NCBI GenBank assembly: GCA_900552265.1
Contig: URZE01000002.1
Span: 62,001 to 126,000, forward strand
Source: an uncultured Oscillospiraceae bacterium
GTDB taxonomy: Bacteria > Bacillota > Clostridia > Oscillospirales > Acutalibacteraceae
Length of the DNA stretch: 64,000 nt
Direction of reading: 5' to 3'
Position 1 is the stretch's first letter; each line of letters opens with the position of its first letter. The notes under the pieces are model-generated. The model made no database searches and had not been told where the DNA came from. It saw nothing but the letters and a program-made list of their open reading frames with translations. A program made the translations under genes and the position numbers. Shown in pieces: positions 8,920 through 17,287 of this stretch.

Positions 8920-9610
8920 AAGAATATTTTTTAAAATAATGCTAAAAATTCAGGAAAATAGATAATTATCCAAGGAAAAGTAATATTCTAAAAAAAACAT
9001 TTTACTATCATTAAGTTGTATTTTCTCAAGAATACTAGTGTTGATATAATTTTTTTATCTCAGTTTTAATAATATCCACATGAATGATTTTTTACATATT
9101 GTTTGCTACGGGAATAGTAAGTAAAAAATTTTTATTGTACTCATATTTAGACCCTATTGTAATAAAATTAAAATTATGGTATAATTAAAAATACGTAAAA
9201 TGTAAAATAAATTTCTAATTGTTAAAAAGTTTGAGATTATTTTTTATATTAAATTTGTGAGGTATTAAAAATAACAAAAGTGTAACTAAAGTATTTAAGG
9301 ATTATTTTTACAAAAAATTTAAAGATCTAAAGTTTGTATCAGATTAAAGAAAATATTTTGGAAAAAATAAGTTTTACTATGTTGTTGTTTTATCTCTTTG
9401 TCAAATATGTAATTATGTTTGAACATATTGAAAATAAAATTGAATGAGAATCATATAGGCTAGACTAAACTTACAGTGAGATAGGTAATTCATCTAAAAT
9501 TAGTGTAAATGTAGTAGAATTAAAAGTGTAGATGATTGTTGTGATTGTGATCAATAGAATGAATAGTGTTGGAAGAATTTTATACAGTTTTATTTATTAA
9601 AAATAAGTAG
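8920..9610. other. AT-rich intergenic region without a gene, with one orphan promoter
   Basis: About 690 bases with no open frame of note on either strand and no recognisable RNA gene. The only clear signal is a good promoter at 9157-9185 that points rightwards but lies about 480 nt ahead of the next gene. The rest is very AT-rich and looks like a boundary between the core block and the accessory island. Confidence 0.5.
9157..9185 (+). promoter_or_regulatory. orphan promoter in intergenic region
   Basis: TTGTAA (9157-9162), 17-bp spacer, then TATAAT (9180-9185) preceded by TGG, an extended -10. Any transcript starting near 9192 would run about 475 nt before the coding region at 9670, so it gives either a long leader or a small RNA. 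Confidence 0.55.
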
Positions 9611-9639
9611 TTTACAATGACTTACAGCAAATGTATAAT
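9611..9639 (+). promoter_or_regulatory. promoter of the 322-aa exported protein gene
   Basis: TTTACA (9611-9616), 17-bp spacer, TATAAT (9634-9639). The expected start of transcription is about 25 nt before the coding region. The promoter of the next gene (10672-10699) also has TTTACA and TATAAT, matching the relatedness of the two genes. Confidence 0.75.
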
Positions 9640-9669
9640 GAATCATAGAAATAAAAGAGGGTAAAATTG

Positions 9670-10638
9670 ATGAAAAAAGAGGGATTGGAACCCATTATTG
9701 AAAGTGTTAAAGTATTGAAAAGTAAAATAATGTTGTTTGTTATGTGTTTGTTAACAATTTTCTCTACGAATGTGTCGTTTGTAAAAGCTATGGATACGGA
9801 TAGACAGTCAGAATTTGATTCAATGAAGAGTATATTATTTCAAAGAGTCAGGTATTTGAAAAATTCAACAGTAGAAGTGGCAAAAGATATAAATACCAAA
9901 ACAGTCGAATTTTCAAAGCGAACTTTAAAAAATTTAGTCGAATGGGTAAAGAAAAATCCTAAACTTGCAACGGTAGGTTTTACTGTGGTTGCTTTTGGAG
10001 GAATTTTGGTTGGTTATAAGGTTTTGAATCAACGTAATTCTGTAGAAAACAAAAACGGTTCTATAGAAAAAGATTCTGTAGAGAGTGATTCTGCGGAGAA
10101 TAACCCTATTGAAAATAAATCAGGTGCTGAAAGTGTAATTGAGGAATCTGAAGTAAGAAGAAATTTATATAAGAATTTTTCTGAATTGTGTAAACCGGAA
10201 AGTAAAGTTAATTTATCAGAGAGAGCTTTGAGTATTAGTCCAAGTACACTATACAGGGTTTATCCGATTTTGAAAAATCAGTTTCTAATGGGCTATAAAT
10301 TGAACGATTTTCAGTTGGATGAGATACGTCGTGTTGAGATGGGAAGTTTCGGAGAAGATGATTTTGCAGAAAAATGTAGAAGTACAATAAGTAGTTATGT
10401 GGGAGAGATAGCAGGTTTATTTGTTAAGTGGGGATTTTTAGAAGGTGAAGTATTTAAATATTGGCATCAAGTATTATGTGGAGTAAAGAACAAAGAGTTT
10501 CGGGAAATAAAAGGGGGATTTGATAGAAAATCGCTTTTCTTGATAAATAATGTTGATTACATTGGAGACAATGCTGTCAGAGAAGAAATTAAAAAAGCCT
10601 TTGGTGATTTGCAAATACATGATGAATTGTGTACCTAG
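9670..10638 (+). CDS. unrecognised exported or membrane-anchored protein, paralogue of the following gene
   Basis: I do not recognise this 322-residue protein. It has an N-terminal signal-like segment (residues about 17-40, hydrophobic core LFVMCLLTIF, ending VSFVKA), a charged amphipathic stretch, and a second hydrophobic segment (about 99-116). Between them it carries SKR, a Trp and K-N-P-x-x-A, which line up with SKR, Trp and K-H-P-x-x-A in the next gene's product. A Ser/Asn/Glu-rich linker (120-155) and a predicted globular C-terminal domain (about 155-322) follow. ATG at 9670 is preferred over TTG at 9667 because of AAGAGGG (9655-9661). Own promoter at 9611-9639. Likely surface-located; function unknown. 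Confidence 0.75.
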   Translation: MKKEGLEPIIESVKVLKSKIMLFVMCLLTIFSTNVSFVKAMDTDRQSEFDSMKSILFQRVRYLKNSTVEVAKDINTKTVEFSKRTLKNLVEWVKKNPKLATVGFTVVAFGGILVGYKVLNQRNSVENKNGSIEKDSVESDSAENNPIENKSGAESVIEESEVRRNLYKNFSELCKPESKVNLSERALSISPSTLYRVYPILKNQFLMGYKLNDFQLDEIRRVEMGSFGEDDFAEKCRSTISSYVGEIAGLFVKWGFLEGEVFKYWHQVLCGVKNKEFREIKGGFDRKSLFLINNVDYIGDNAVREEIKKAFGDLQIHDELCT

Positions 10639-10671
10639 AAAATAATTTTTATAAAATTTAAATAAAAATGA

Positions 10672-10699
10672 TTTACAATATTGAAAAATATGATATAAT
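10672..10699 (+). promoter_or_regulatory. promoter of the 836-aa leader/repeat protein gene
   Basis: TTTACA (10672-10677), 16-bp spacer, TATAAT (10694-10699) with an upstream TGA making an extended -10. It lies 37 nt before the start codon. Confidence 0.75.
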
Positions 10700-10735
10700 G
10701 GTGATTAGTTTATTATTATAATAGGGGTGAAAATA

Positions 10736-13246
10736 ATGGGTAAAGTAGAAAGTATTTTATTGGAGATAGTGCAAGATGAAGATGAATTGAAAAGATTTTT
10801 AGAACAAAAAACAATTGATGATGTGTACAATTTTATACTTAAAAAAGATGAAACTATAGGAAAAGAAGAATTTGATGAGACTATAACTGAAATGTTTGAT
10901 AATCATTTTGGAAAAGGGTCAAAAGAAATAAAAGAGGAGGATTTGGGATTGATATCTGGGGGAACAGGGAATTTTGGGAGAAAGGCAACTTCAGCGGTGA
11001 TGTCGCTGTTAACGGTGTTTCCAGGTTTTATACCATCTGCAAGTGCTTTAGAGGAGGGTGATATGTCTGGAAGTACTCAAAGTAGATACCGATGGGTTCA
11101 AAATATACAAGATTCTGCAAGAGGTGTAAAAAATTATGTGGTCGATCTTTCCAAACGAGGTTATGAAAGGTTAGATAGTTGGCTTTCAAAACATCCAATT
11201 TATGCAAGGCTAATTGGTAGTGCTGCCGCAGTTGCTGTAGTATGTGCTGTTGCTGTGGTTGTTAAAAATAAGGTTTGTGCAAATCCATCACTTTCAGCTG
11301 AGCAGGAACCAGAATCAGCACAGCCAGATTTAGTATTAGATGGAGCACCGGCACCAGCACCGGTAGTGGATGGAGCATCGGTAGCACCGGCACCAGCACC
11401 GGTAGTGGATGGAGCATCGGTAGCACCAGCACCGGTACCGGTACCGTCAGCACCAGCACCAGTACCGTCGGCACCGTCACTGGCAGCGGATGGAGCATCG
11501 CGCAGTTTAGTGGATGAGTTAAAAGAACGCATTTCGGAAGGAAAATCTCCTGCATCAGAGGATAAAAAACCGAGTTTAGTTGGATATGGAAAGAATTTGG
11601 AAGGTAAGTACAAGCGAGTTGAACATGTGGATGAGTCTGGCAATATCACTATTGTTGATGTACCTCTTAATTTTTATGAATTTTCTACTATGTATAAAAA
11701 ATTAAGTAATCCTGAAGTGCCTCATGATAAAAATGATGAAATCACTCTTTTGGTATTTGAAGGTTTAGAAGATAAATGTGCTAGATTCGCTATTGAAAGT
11801 TGTAAAAGAGAAAGAAAGAATAAGCCCCTTAAGGATGTATTAGCTGATGGACTTAGTAGGCGTATTGCACCACATGTATGCTATAGTGATGATGAGGGAG
11901 ATTCTAGTGATGATGAATGGGATCCGGATAATGATGAATCAACAACAAGTAGAGCACTAAAAGTAACAAGTGGAGTACCAGCAGCGCCGGCAGCAGATAA
12001 AACTTCAACAACAGGTATAACCTCAACAGCAGCAGGTGGAGCACCAAAAGTAACAGGTGGAGCACCAGCAGCAGGTGAAACGCCAACAGCAGTCGATTAT
12101 AGTTCTGAAATAATTAGTAGAGATAGGGAAGAAAGTCGGTCCACAGTGTCATCACTTGTTGGTAGTAGAGGAGGATCACATTCAGATGGAGAAGGTAAGG
12201 ATAGAAAAGACAAGAGAGGCAGGAAAGGTAATAAAGGTAAAAAACATCGAGGACGTGTAAGGTTTGGAAAACCTGAAGAACGTGGAGAATCTAAAGGTGG
12301 ACACGGAGAAGATTCTGAACGCAGTGTTACCACAGAAAGTCTCAGACGCAGTGCTAGAATGTTTGATGAACTAATTCCTACAAAGACGGAAAGTGATAGA
12401 AGTGGAAGAGCTAAAGGTGGGCATGGAAAAGATTCTGAACGCAGTACCCCTACTACTATAAAAGACCTCGGACGTAGTACTAGAATGTTTGATAAACCGA
12501 TTCCTACAGAGACGGAGAGTGATGGAAGTGTTGCTGATGATGAAGGTGATGAATTAGCTAAGAGAGAAAGAAAGGACAAAGAAGAGGCCGAAAAGGCTGA
12601 GAAAGAAAGAAAGGACAAAGAAGAGGCTGAAAGAAGGAGAAAAGCCGAAGAAGAGGCTGAAAAGGCTGAGAGAGAAAGAAAGGACAAAGAAGAAAAGAAA
12701 GCCAAAAAAGCGGCTAAAAGGAAAAGGAAGGCCGAAGAAGAGGCTGAAAGAGAAAGGAAGGCTGAAGAAGAGGAGAGAGCTAAAAAAGAGGCCGAAGAAA
12801 AAAGAAGAGCCGAAGAGGAGGCTGAAAAGGCTATGGAGGCTGAAGAAAAAAGAAGAACCAGAGAAGAGAGGAAAGCCAAAAAAGCGGCTGAAAGAAGGGC
12901 AAAAGAAGAGACTAAAGCGGCTGAGACAGAAATTGAGATGGATCCTGGTCAATCAGTTATTAAAATTCCTGGTGGAGGGTTGGTTTCGATAAGTAATGAT
13001 GGTGGTGGAAGCCTTACTAGTACAGTTGTATCACCTACTGGTACACATATTTCGTCTGCAGATGGTACTACTGGAAAAGTGGAGGTACCAGAAGTTCCAG
13101 TTAGACCTGATTTGCCTGCTAAATCAAAAAGTACGAGTGGTGATGAAACGCGAAAGAAAAAACATCATGAAAAAGGTCGTGGAGAAGGTCGCGGAAAGGG
13201 CCATCATAAAAAAGATCGTGGAAAAGGTCACGGAGAAGGTAAGTAA
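10736..13246 (+). CDS. 836-aa protein with Nif11-type double-glycine leader, repeats and a long charged helix
   Basis: Not a known protein. Residues 1-76 look like a Nif11-type leader: acidic, helical, with D-E-D-E-L, K-E-E-F-D and the ending EEDLGLISGG, where peptidases of double-glycine exporters cut. It is followed by a signal-like hydrophobic segment (about 83-101, VMSLLTVF to ASA), the SKR/W/K-H-P module shared with the preceding gene, and a transmembrane-like Ala/Val segment (about 161-178). Then come Ala/Pro/Val 13-residue repeats, an acidic patch, a Thr/Ala/Gly-rich part, two 40-42-residue repeats with RMFD, an uninterrupted Glu/Lys/Arg helix (about residues 605-735, single-alpha-helix or TolA-like), and a His/Lys/Gly tail. 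ATG 10736 follows AGGGGTG (10723-10729). Probably exported and elongated; the leader suggests processing by a C39 peptidase, none of which is encoded here. Confidence 0.8.
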   Translation: MGKVESILLEIVQDEDELKRFLEQKTIDDVYNFILKKDETIGKEEFDETITEMFDNHFGKGSKEIKEEDLGLISGGTGNFGRKATSAVMSLLTVFPGFIPSASALEEGDMSGSTQSRYRWVQNIQDSARGVKNYVVDLSKRGYERLDSWLSKHPIYARLIGSAAAVAVVCAVAVVVKNKVCANPSLSAEQEPESAQPDLVLDGAPAPAPVVDGASVAPAPAPVVDGASVAPAPVPVPSAPAPVPSAPSLAADGASRSLVDELKERISEGKSPASEDKKPSLVGYGKNLEGKYKRVEHVDESGNITIVDVPLNFYEFSTMYKKLSNPEVPHDKNDEITLLVFEGLEDKCARFAIESCKRERKNKPLKDVLADGLSRRIAPHVCYSDDEGDSSDDEWDPDNDESTTSRALKVTSGVPAAPAADKTSTTGITSTAAGGAPKVTGGAPAAGETPTAVDYSSEIISRDREESRSTVSSLVGSRGGSHSDGEGKDRKDKRGRKGNKGKKHRGRVRFGKPEERGESKGGHGEDSERSVTTESLRRSARMFDELIPTKTESDRSGRAKGGHGKDSERSTPTTIKDLGRSTRMFDKPIPTETESDGSVADDEGDELAKRERKDKEEAEKAEKERKDKEEAERRRKAEEEAEKAERERKDKEEKKAKKAAKRKRKAEEEAERERKAEEEERAKKEAEEKRRAEEEAEKAMEAEEKRRTREERKAKKAAERRAKEETKAAETEIEMDPGQSVIKIPGGGLVSISNDGGGSLTSTVVSPTGTHISSADGTTGKVEVPEVPVRPDLPAKSKSTSGDETRKKKHHEKGRGEGRGKGHHKKDRGKGHGEGK
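11339..11439 (+). repeat. 39-bp tandem repeat (VVDGASVAPAPAP)
   Basis: Units at 11362-11400 and 11401-11439 differ at few positions and are preceded by a partial copy from 11339. They encode a 13-residue Pro/Ala-rich unit. Repeats this similar at DNA level are prone to copy-number change. Confidence 0.85.
12291..12535 (+). repeat. two direct repeats of 40-42 codons
   Basis: The units begin at 12291 and 12411 with the same ten bases CTAAAGGTGG. Both encode KGGHG-x-DSERS, a Thr-rich spacer, RS-x-RMFD, IPT-x-TESD. Sequence divergence is moderate, so the duplication is older than the 39-bp repeat. Confidence 0.8.
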
Positions 13247-13286
13247 ACACGATTTTACAGTTTATGAATTTAACATTGTATTTTTA

Positions 13287-13314
13287 AAGAGGAGCTTTAG
13301 AGCTCCTCTTCTTT
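13287..13314 (+). terminator. terminator between convergent genes
   Basis: AAGAGGAGCT (13287-13296) pairs with AGCTCCTCTT (13301-13310) around a TTAG loop, followed by CTTT. It separates the 836-aa gene from the convergent M23 peptidase gene and may serve both, though the T-run is weak on both strands. Confidence 0.7.
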
Positions 13315-13322
13315 GAGTAAAA

Positions 13323-14360
13323 TTAAGATTGAGATTGTAAAGAAACTTCATCAAAATCATTTTCACGATAATATTCTTTGGTTTCATTGTTTCGAATTAC
13401 GGCAGATTTATTTTTTTCAAGGAGTTTTGTAATAGCATAAATATCTATCCAAATTTCGTTATCACATTCTTTTTGAGATTCATCGAATATAAGTTGCATC
13501 CCCCAATGAAGGTGGTTTTCTTTGATGTTATTCACGTTTTCTTTCGAACTGTACCCGGTTCTTCCCACATATCCTATTACGTCCCCTGCTTTGATGGTTG
13601 CCCCTTCTTTTAAGTCTGTGTGAAATGGCCTGTTTTGACGCAAATGAGCGTAATAGTAATATCTTTTTTTATCAAAGCTTCTTATACCTACTCTCCATCC
13701 TCCGTATTGATTCCATCCCATAATTTCTACAGTACCGGATTCAACTGCTATTACGGGAGTGCCCACTGCAGCCATCATATCGTGACCCAAATGAGGTCTG
13801 GAGTAACCGTAAGAACGTGAAGCTCCGAAATCGTCATAGTGGCAAAAAGGGAAAGTTTTGGCTATTGGGGAGAAAGCTTTTAAACCGTATACTTCTTCCC
13901 ATACCGGTTCTTCATTTTCTTTTTTTGGTTTTCGTTTTATTTTGTAATTGCCCAAAAACTCTTTTAGAACGGACGAGTACACCTCGTGATAGTATGGGTA
14001 ATTTTTATAATTTTCTGAAATTTTTTCTATGGGAGTTTTTTCTTTAAGTTTTTTTATAATTTCGTCCATATCTTTTTCATTATATTTTTTAAAATCTCCT
14101 CCGTATTTAGCTCCGAGGCAGGCAAGAACTTCTATCCAATTTATTTTTATATCTTCTCCATGAGATTTTATGTCTTCTCGCATTGCTTTATCAAGAGCTT
14201 CATAAGAAGGGTTGAATTCTGCGTATTTTATAAAATTTTTGCTGTCGTGTGCTCCTGCGGTAAAGTGATTTCCGCTGCAGAAAATTAATGTAAGTATTCC
14301 AAGGGTAATTACTGCAGTGAAAGTTAGTATGAATTTTTTTTCGAGCCTTATAACAAACAA
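13323..14360 (-). CDS. membrane-anchored M23 (LytM/lysostaphin) peptidase
   Basis: Peptidoglycan endopeptidase-type protein of 345 residues. One N-terminal membrane segment (residues about 9-29) is followed by an extracytoplasmic linker, then an M23 domain (about 195-305) with the zinc ligands in HLGHDMM and HLHW, plus the glycine-rich strand around GTPVIAVESG. All metal ligands appear present. The start is TTG with AGGAG ten bases upstream. Sporulation proteins such as SpoIIQ have the same plan, but nothing here ties it to the forespore; a general wall hydrolase is equally possible. Confidence 0.85.
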   Translation of the reverse strand: MFVIRLEKKFILTFTAVITLGILTLIFCSGNHFTAGAHDSKNFIKYAEFNPSYEALDKAMREDIKSHGEDIKINWIEVLACLGAKYGGDFKKYNEKDMDEIIKKLKEKTPIEKISENYKNYPYYHEVYSSVLKEFLGNYKIKRKPKKENEEPVWEEVYGLKAFSPIAKTFPFCHYDDFGASRSYGYSRPHLGHDMMAAVGTPVIAVESGTVEIMGWNQYGGWRVGIRSFDKKRYYYYAHLRQNRPFHTDLKEGATIKAGDVIGYVGRTGYSSKENVNNIKENHLHWGMQLIFDESQKECDNEIWIDIYAITKLLEKNKSAVIRNNETKEYYRENDFDEVSLQSQS

Positions 14361-14432
14361 AATTTCTCATCTCCTGAAATTTTTAAACTTTTTAATTATA
14401 TGAACAGAAATTTTATAAAATACAAGTAATAT

Positions 14433-14466
14433 AAAAAAACCTTCGATATGAAATACCGAGGGTTTT
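14433..14466 (-). terminator. terminator after ferredoxin gene
   Basis: On the minus strand a stem AAAACCCTCGG / CGAAGG with G-U pairs is followed by seven T. It lies about 50 nt beyond the ferredoxin stop codon. Confidence 0.85.
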
Positions 14467-14517
14467 GTAGTTAAAAATTCAAGGTGTATGCAAAATATTA
14501 TTTATAAAAATTATAAT

Positions 14518-14706
14518 TTATTCAGCTTCAATTGCCTCTACAGGACAAACATCCACAGCTTCCTGAGCTTTGTCGCAAAGTTCTTCGGGAACGTCTGAAG
14601 AGATGCATTCTGACTTGTATTCATCGTTAAGTTTAAACAATTCCGGACATACATTTATGCACATTTCGCATCCTACACAAGTTTCCTGGTTTACTTTAAT
14701 TTTCAT
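14518..14706 (-). CDS. 4Fe-4S ferredoxin
   Basis: A 62-residue acidic electron carrier with CVGCEMCINVCP near the N-terminus and a distant CP in DVCPVEAIEAE, the pattern of a ferredoxin with a single cluster. The ATG at 14706 has AAGGAT six bases upstream; an in-frame ATG 18 bases earlier has no suitable ribosome-binding site. It has its own promoter and terminator, so it is a single-gene unit. Confidence 0.93.
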   Translation of the reverse strand: MKIKVNQETCVGCEMCINVCPELFKLNDEYKSECISSDVPEELCDKAQEAVDVCPVEAIEAE

Positions 14707-14745
14707 AATATCATCCTTTTTCAAATTTTTAAGGTTACTCCGAAT

Positions 14746-14774
14746 ATTATATACAAAATTTTACACGTTGGCAA
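14746..14774 (-). promoter_or_regulatory. promoter of the ferredoxin gene
   Basis: Minus strand: TTGCCA (14774-14769), 17-bp spacer, TATAAT (14751-14746), five of six and six of six consensus positions. Confidence 0.8.
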
Positions 14775-14959
14775 TGATAGGAAGTATTGTTACTGATTTT
14801 TTGCTGATTTTTTCTTGTATAAGTCAAATAAAAAAGAATATTTAACTAAAAATTTCTCACAATAACATTATAATCAATGAAATATGTATTTATATCTTAG
14901 AAAGCTAAATAATTTTGTTGGTTGATAAAATTTTAAAATTTAAGAAAGGAGAATACCTG

Positions 14960-15502
14960 ATGAAAGCCACAGGAATTGTTAGGCGTATCGATGAACTGGG
15001 ACGCATTGTTGTTCCTAAAGAAATACGAAGAACATTAAGGATTCGTGAAGGTGATCCGTTGGAAATTTATACTGATTCCTCAGGAGCAGTTATATTTAAA
15101 AAATATTCAGTAATAGGAGAAATGTCACAATTTGCATATTCATATGCGGACGTTCTTTCAAAAACACTTGGTTTTCCTGTTTTAATATCTGATCGTGACC
15201 ATATTATTGCTGTTTCCGGTATACCTAAACGAGAGTTTGCAGAGCGCAGAATTTCAAAATTTACTGAAGATTTAATGGAAGATAGAGAAAATTTTTCGTG
15301 TTATAAAGAGAAAAGTAAAAAAGTATATCCTGTCGAGGGCATGGAAAATGAAGCTGCACTTATGTATCCGATAATTGCAGATGGAGATGTTTGTGGAAGT
15401 GTGATTGTTCTGAAAAGTGATAAACCTTTACCTGCGGAAAATTTTGCAGCTTCTGTAGCTAAGATTTCGGCAGAATTTTTGGGTAGACAAATTGAAGATT
15501 AG
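14960..15502 (+). CDS. spoVT: AbrB-family regulator, SpoVT type
   Basis: A 180-residue transcription factor. The N-terminal swapped-hairpin AbrB domain reads MKATGIVRRIDELGRIVVPK, nearly invariant in SpoVT/AbrB proteins; the C-terminal part (about 55-180) matches the GAF-like domain that distinguishes SpoVT from AbrB. In Bacillus, SpoVT tunes late forespore gene expression. ATG at 14960 follows AAAGGAG; an earlier in-frame TTG would add 15 residues with no Shine-Dalgarno. Its retention suggests sporulation ancestry, not proof of sporulation. The broader SpoVT-like family also occurs in non-sporulating Clostridia. Confidence 0.88.
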   Translation: MKATGIVRRIDELGRIVVPKEIRRTLRIREGDPLEIYTDSSGAVIFKKYSVIGEMSQFAYSYADVLSKTLGFPVLISDRDHIIAVSGIPKREFAERRISKFTEDLMEDRENFSCYKEKSKKVYPVEGMENEAALMYPIIADGDVCGSVIVLKSDKPLPAENFAASVAKISAEFLGRQIED

Positions 15503-15510
15503 TATAACAA

Positions 15511-15540
15511 TAAATCCCGCTTCATTAGATGTGGGATTTA
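15511..15540 (+). terminator. weak hairpin after spoVT
   Basis: TAAATCCC (15511-15518) pairs with GGGATTTA (15533-15540). It lies 9 nt after the spoVT stop but no T-run follows, so termination here is uncertain. Confidence 0.45.
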
Positions 15541-15634
15541 ATATATTCAGTATAAAACAAAAAATGAACAAACACTAAGATGCGTAGTCAAAAGCAAATT
15601 TTTATGATAAAAGGTTGAAATACAAGTATGTAAA

Positions 15635-15801
15635 TCATAACCTGAACTTTTGCAATTCATGTTTGGAAAGTAAATTTTCATCAACAATCAGATTTTTCGG
15701 TGCAATTATATAAACATTTGATTGGCAACAATGTTGTAAAATACTCTCAAAAAAAAGTAGTCTGTACCACTTCGAATTTCAGTTCCTAAGAATTCACAAA
15801 C
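15635..15801 (-). pseudogene. C-terminal remnant of an unrecognised protein, frameshifted
   Basis: Minus strand. One frame reads VCEFLGTEIRSGTDYF up to an eight-T tract; a second frame continues from the tract as FESILQHCCQSNVYIIAP and runs to a stop at 15635, ending HELQKFRL. Restoring one T joins them into about 56 residues of protein-like sequence. No start codon or upstream part is seen, so this is the tail of a lost gene. I do not recognise the family. Confidence 0.35.
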
Positions 15802-15823
15802 TTAAGTGTTTGGCAAAATTTAA

Positions 15824-16661
15824 TTATTTGGATACAATATCTGGTTTCAATTTAGATACACACAATTTAACTAATTCATCATTTTTAACCTTAATTTTAT
15901 GAGCTAAATCTGTGGAAATTTCATTTTTTTCTGCGATATTGGCAGTTACGATAGAAACCACTAAAATATTTGCAGCTTGTTCATAAATATCATCTAAAGT
16001 TATTTTAAAATCAAAAAAAGAATATGTATCTCTTATTAAATTAGCACATATAACCAATTGACATTTATTACTAACATTAGAATATCTAGTTAAACTTGTA
16101 TTTATATAATTTTCAATTTTATTTTCAGAAATACTAAACAATTTATTTAACTTTTCTATATCTATTCCCTGGCTTATTTGTTTAAAATTAAATTTATGTA
16201 AAAAATCATTAGAAATATAACAACCAGTTTTTTTAAAAAAATAGTTATCTAATAAACTACAATCCACAATATACTCTAAGTGAGAATATTTCTCACGACC
16301 AAAAATTTCTTTCAAAAATTTTCCTGTTTCCTTATCTTGAAGTACATGCATTTCAAAACCGCGAACAAACCATCTTTCTTCTGGAGTTTCAGTATGTTTT
16401 TTCATTTCTTTGATAAATTCATAGGAATCAGAATGAACACTGGTTTTTTGTCAAATTCAAATCTACCTATATCTGCATAAATCAAACCCGATAAAAATGC
16501 GTTTTCTTCATCTTTCGATAATGAAACACCGGACTGTTCAATTATTGCTTTTCCAAAATTAAAATGAGTATTTGTAAAAAAGGCGTCCACCTCCATGTGA
16601 CAAAACTGATTACTAAAGATATATATTAAAATAATTACTAAAAATCTTTTAAAAAATTCAT
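15824..16661 (-). pseudogene. secreted zinc-dependent phospholipase C-like protein, broken by two frameshifts
   Basis: Read on the minus strand from ATG at 16661 (AGAGG upstream). Frame 1 gives MNFLKDF then stops; restoring one T in the five-T tract continues into a signal peptide (FLVIILIYIFSNQFCHMEVD) and the mature part with THFNFGKA and FLSGLIYADIGRF. At a six-A tract the frame is lost again; one extra A gives FDKKTSVHSDSYEFIKEM and joins the long downstream frame beginning MKKHTETPEERWF and containing GFEMHVLQD. Histidine/aspartate spacing (T-H, ADIGR, GF-x-x-H-x-x-Q-D) resembles the zinc-dependent phospholipase C/S1-P1 fold, but this is a weak match. Total about 279 codons. Confidence 0.6.
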
Positions 16662-16783
16662 AATTTTAACCTCTTTTACTAAAATATATAATGAACATAT
16701 AAATTTTTACTATTATTTATGTATTTCTGTAAAATCTTCAAAAATACATTGATTCAAACATGAACATAATTATACATAACAAA

Positions 16784-16824
16784 ACTAAAACTCCATTAGA
16801 CAAATTTAATCGTTCGTCTAATGG
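16784..16824 (-). terminator. terminator after tRNA-Ala
   Basis: Minus strand stem CCATTAGAC (16824-16816) / GTCTAATGG (16801-16793) with a 14-nt loop, then AGTTTTAG. It starts 6 nt beyond the CCA end of the tRNA. Confidence 0.8.
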
Positions 16825-16829
16825 AAATG

Positions 16830-16905
16830 TGGTGGACTTAAGGGGATTCGAACCCCTGGCCTCCGCATTGCGAACGCGGCGCTCTACCAACTGAGCTATA
16901 AGCCC
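16830..16905 (-). tRNA. tRNA-Ala (anticodon CGC)
   Basis: A complete 76-nt cloverleaf on the minus strand: acceptor GGGCTTA/TAAGTCC with the G3-U70 pair that identifies alanine tRNA, D arm GCTC/GAGC, anticodon stem CCGCG/TGCGG with loop TTCGCAA, T arm with GGTTCGAATCC, A73 and an encoded CCA. CGC reads only GCG, so other alanine tRNAs must exist elsewhere. Confidence 0.95.
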
Positions 16906-17244
16906 AAATTACAATACATCCAAGTACCATTTTATAATTTATAAAGCGTTTTGTCAATTTTTATTTTTTAAATTTATTCATGTGAAATTTACGTAATTTT
17001 TAGAAATAAATAAGCGTGAATTGTATAATTAAAATTATTATAAAAAAGTAGTTGAAGTAATCTCTAATGGGTTATGAAATGAATTTAAATGTATATTTCA
17101 AATAAAATATTACTTTGTGATGTAGTTTAAAATTAGTACCTAATTTAAGTTTATTCAACGGTATGATATCAAAAAACTTAAAATCGGATAAAGTATAATT
17201 TTTGATAAGAAAAAACTGATATTTATACTTTTAAATAAATAATA

Positions 17245-17273
17245 TTGATAAGTACGTAATCTCGTGATATAAT
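17245..17273 (+). promoter_or_regulatory. promoter of tRNA-Leu
   Basis: TTGATA (17245-17250), 17-bp spacer, TATAAT (17268-17273) with an upstream TGA. Transcription would begin a few bases before the tRNA. Confidence 0.85.
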
Positions 17274-17287
17274 GGACTGTATAAAAT

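Noticed and set aside
11200..12952. Long antisense frames opposite the 836-aa gene
   Set aside because: They are mirror images of the repeats and the Glu/Lys-rich region, low in complexity and without ribosome-binding sites.
12996..13316. Frame overlapping the end of the 836-aa gene in another phase
   Set aside because: No start signal and composition typical of an out-of-frame reading; the terminator falls within it.
10736..14360. Classical bacteriocin/RiPP cluster
   Set aside because: Despite the leader there is no maturase, ABC exporter, C39 peptidase or immunity gene nearby.
16440..16470. Programmed -1 frameshift (A AAA AAC) in the phospholipase-like gene
   Set aside because: The seven bases are present but not in the required register relative to the upstream frame, no stimulatory structure is obvious, and a second frameshift exists nearer the start; decay is simpler.
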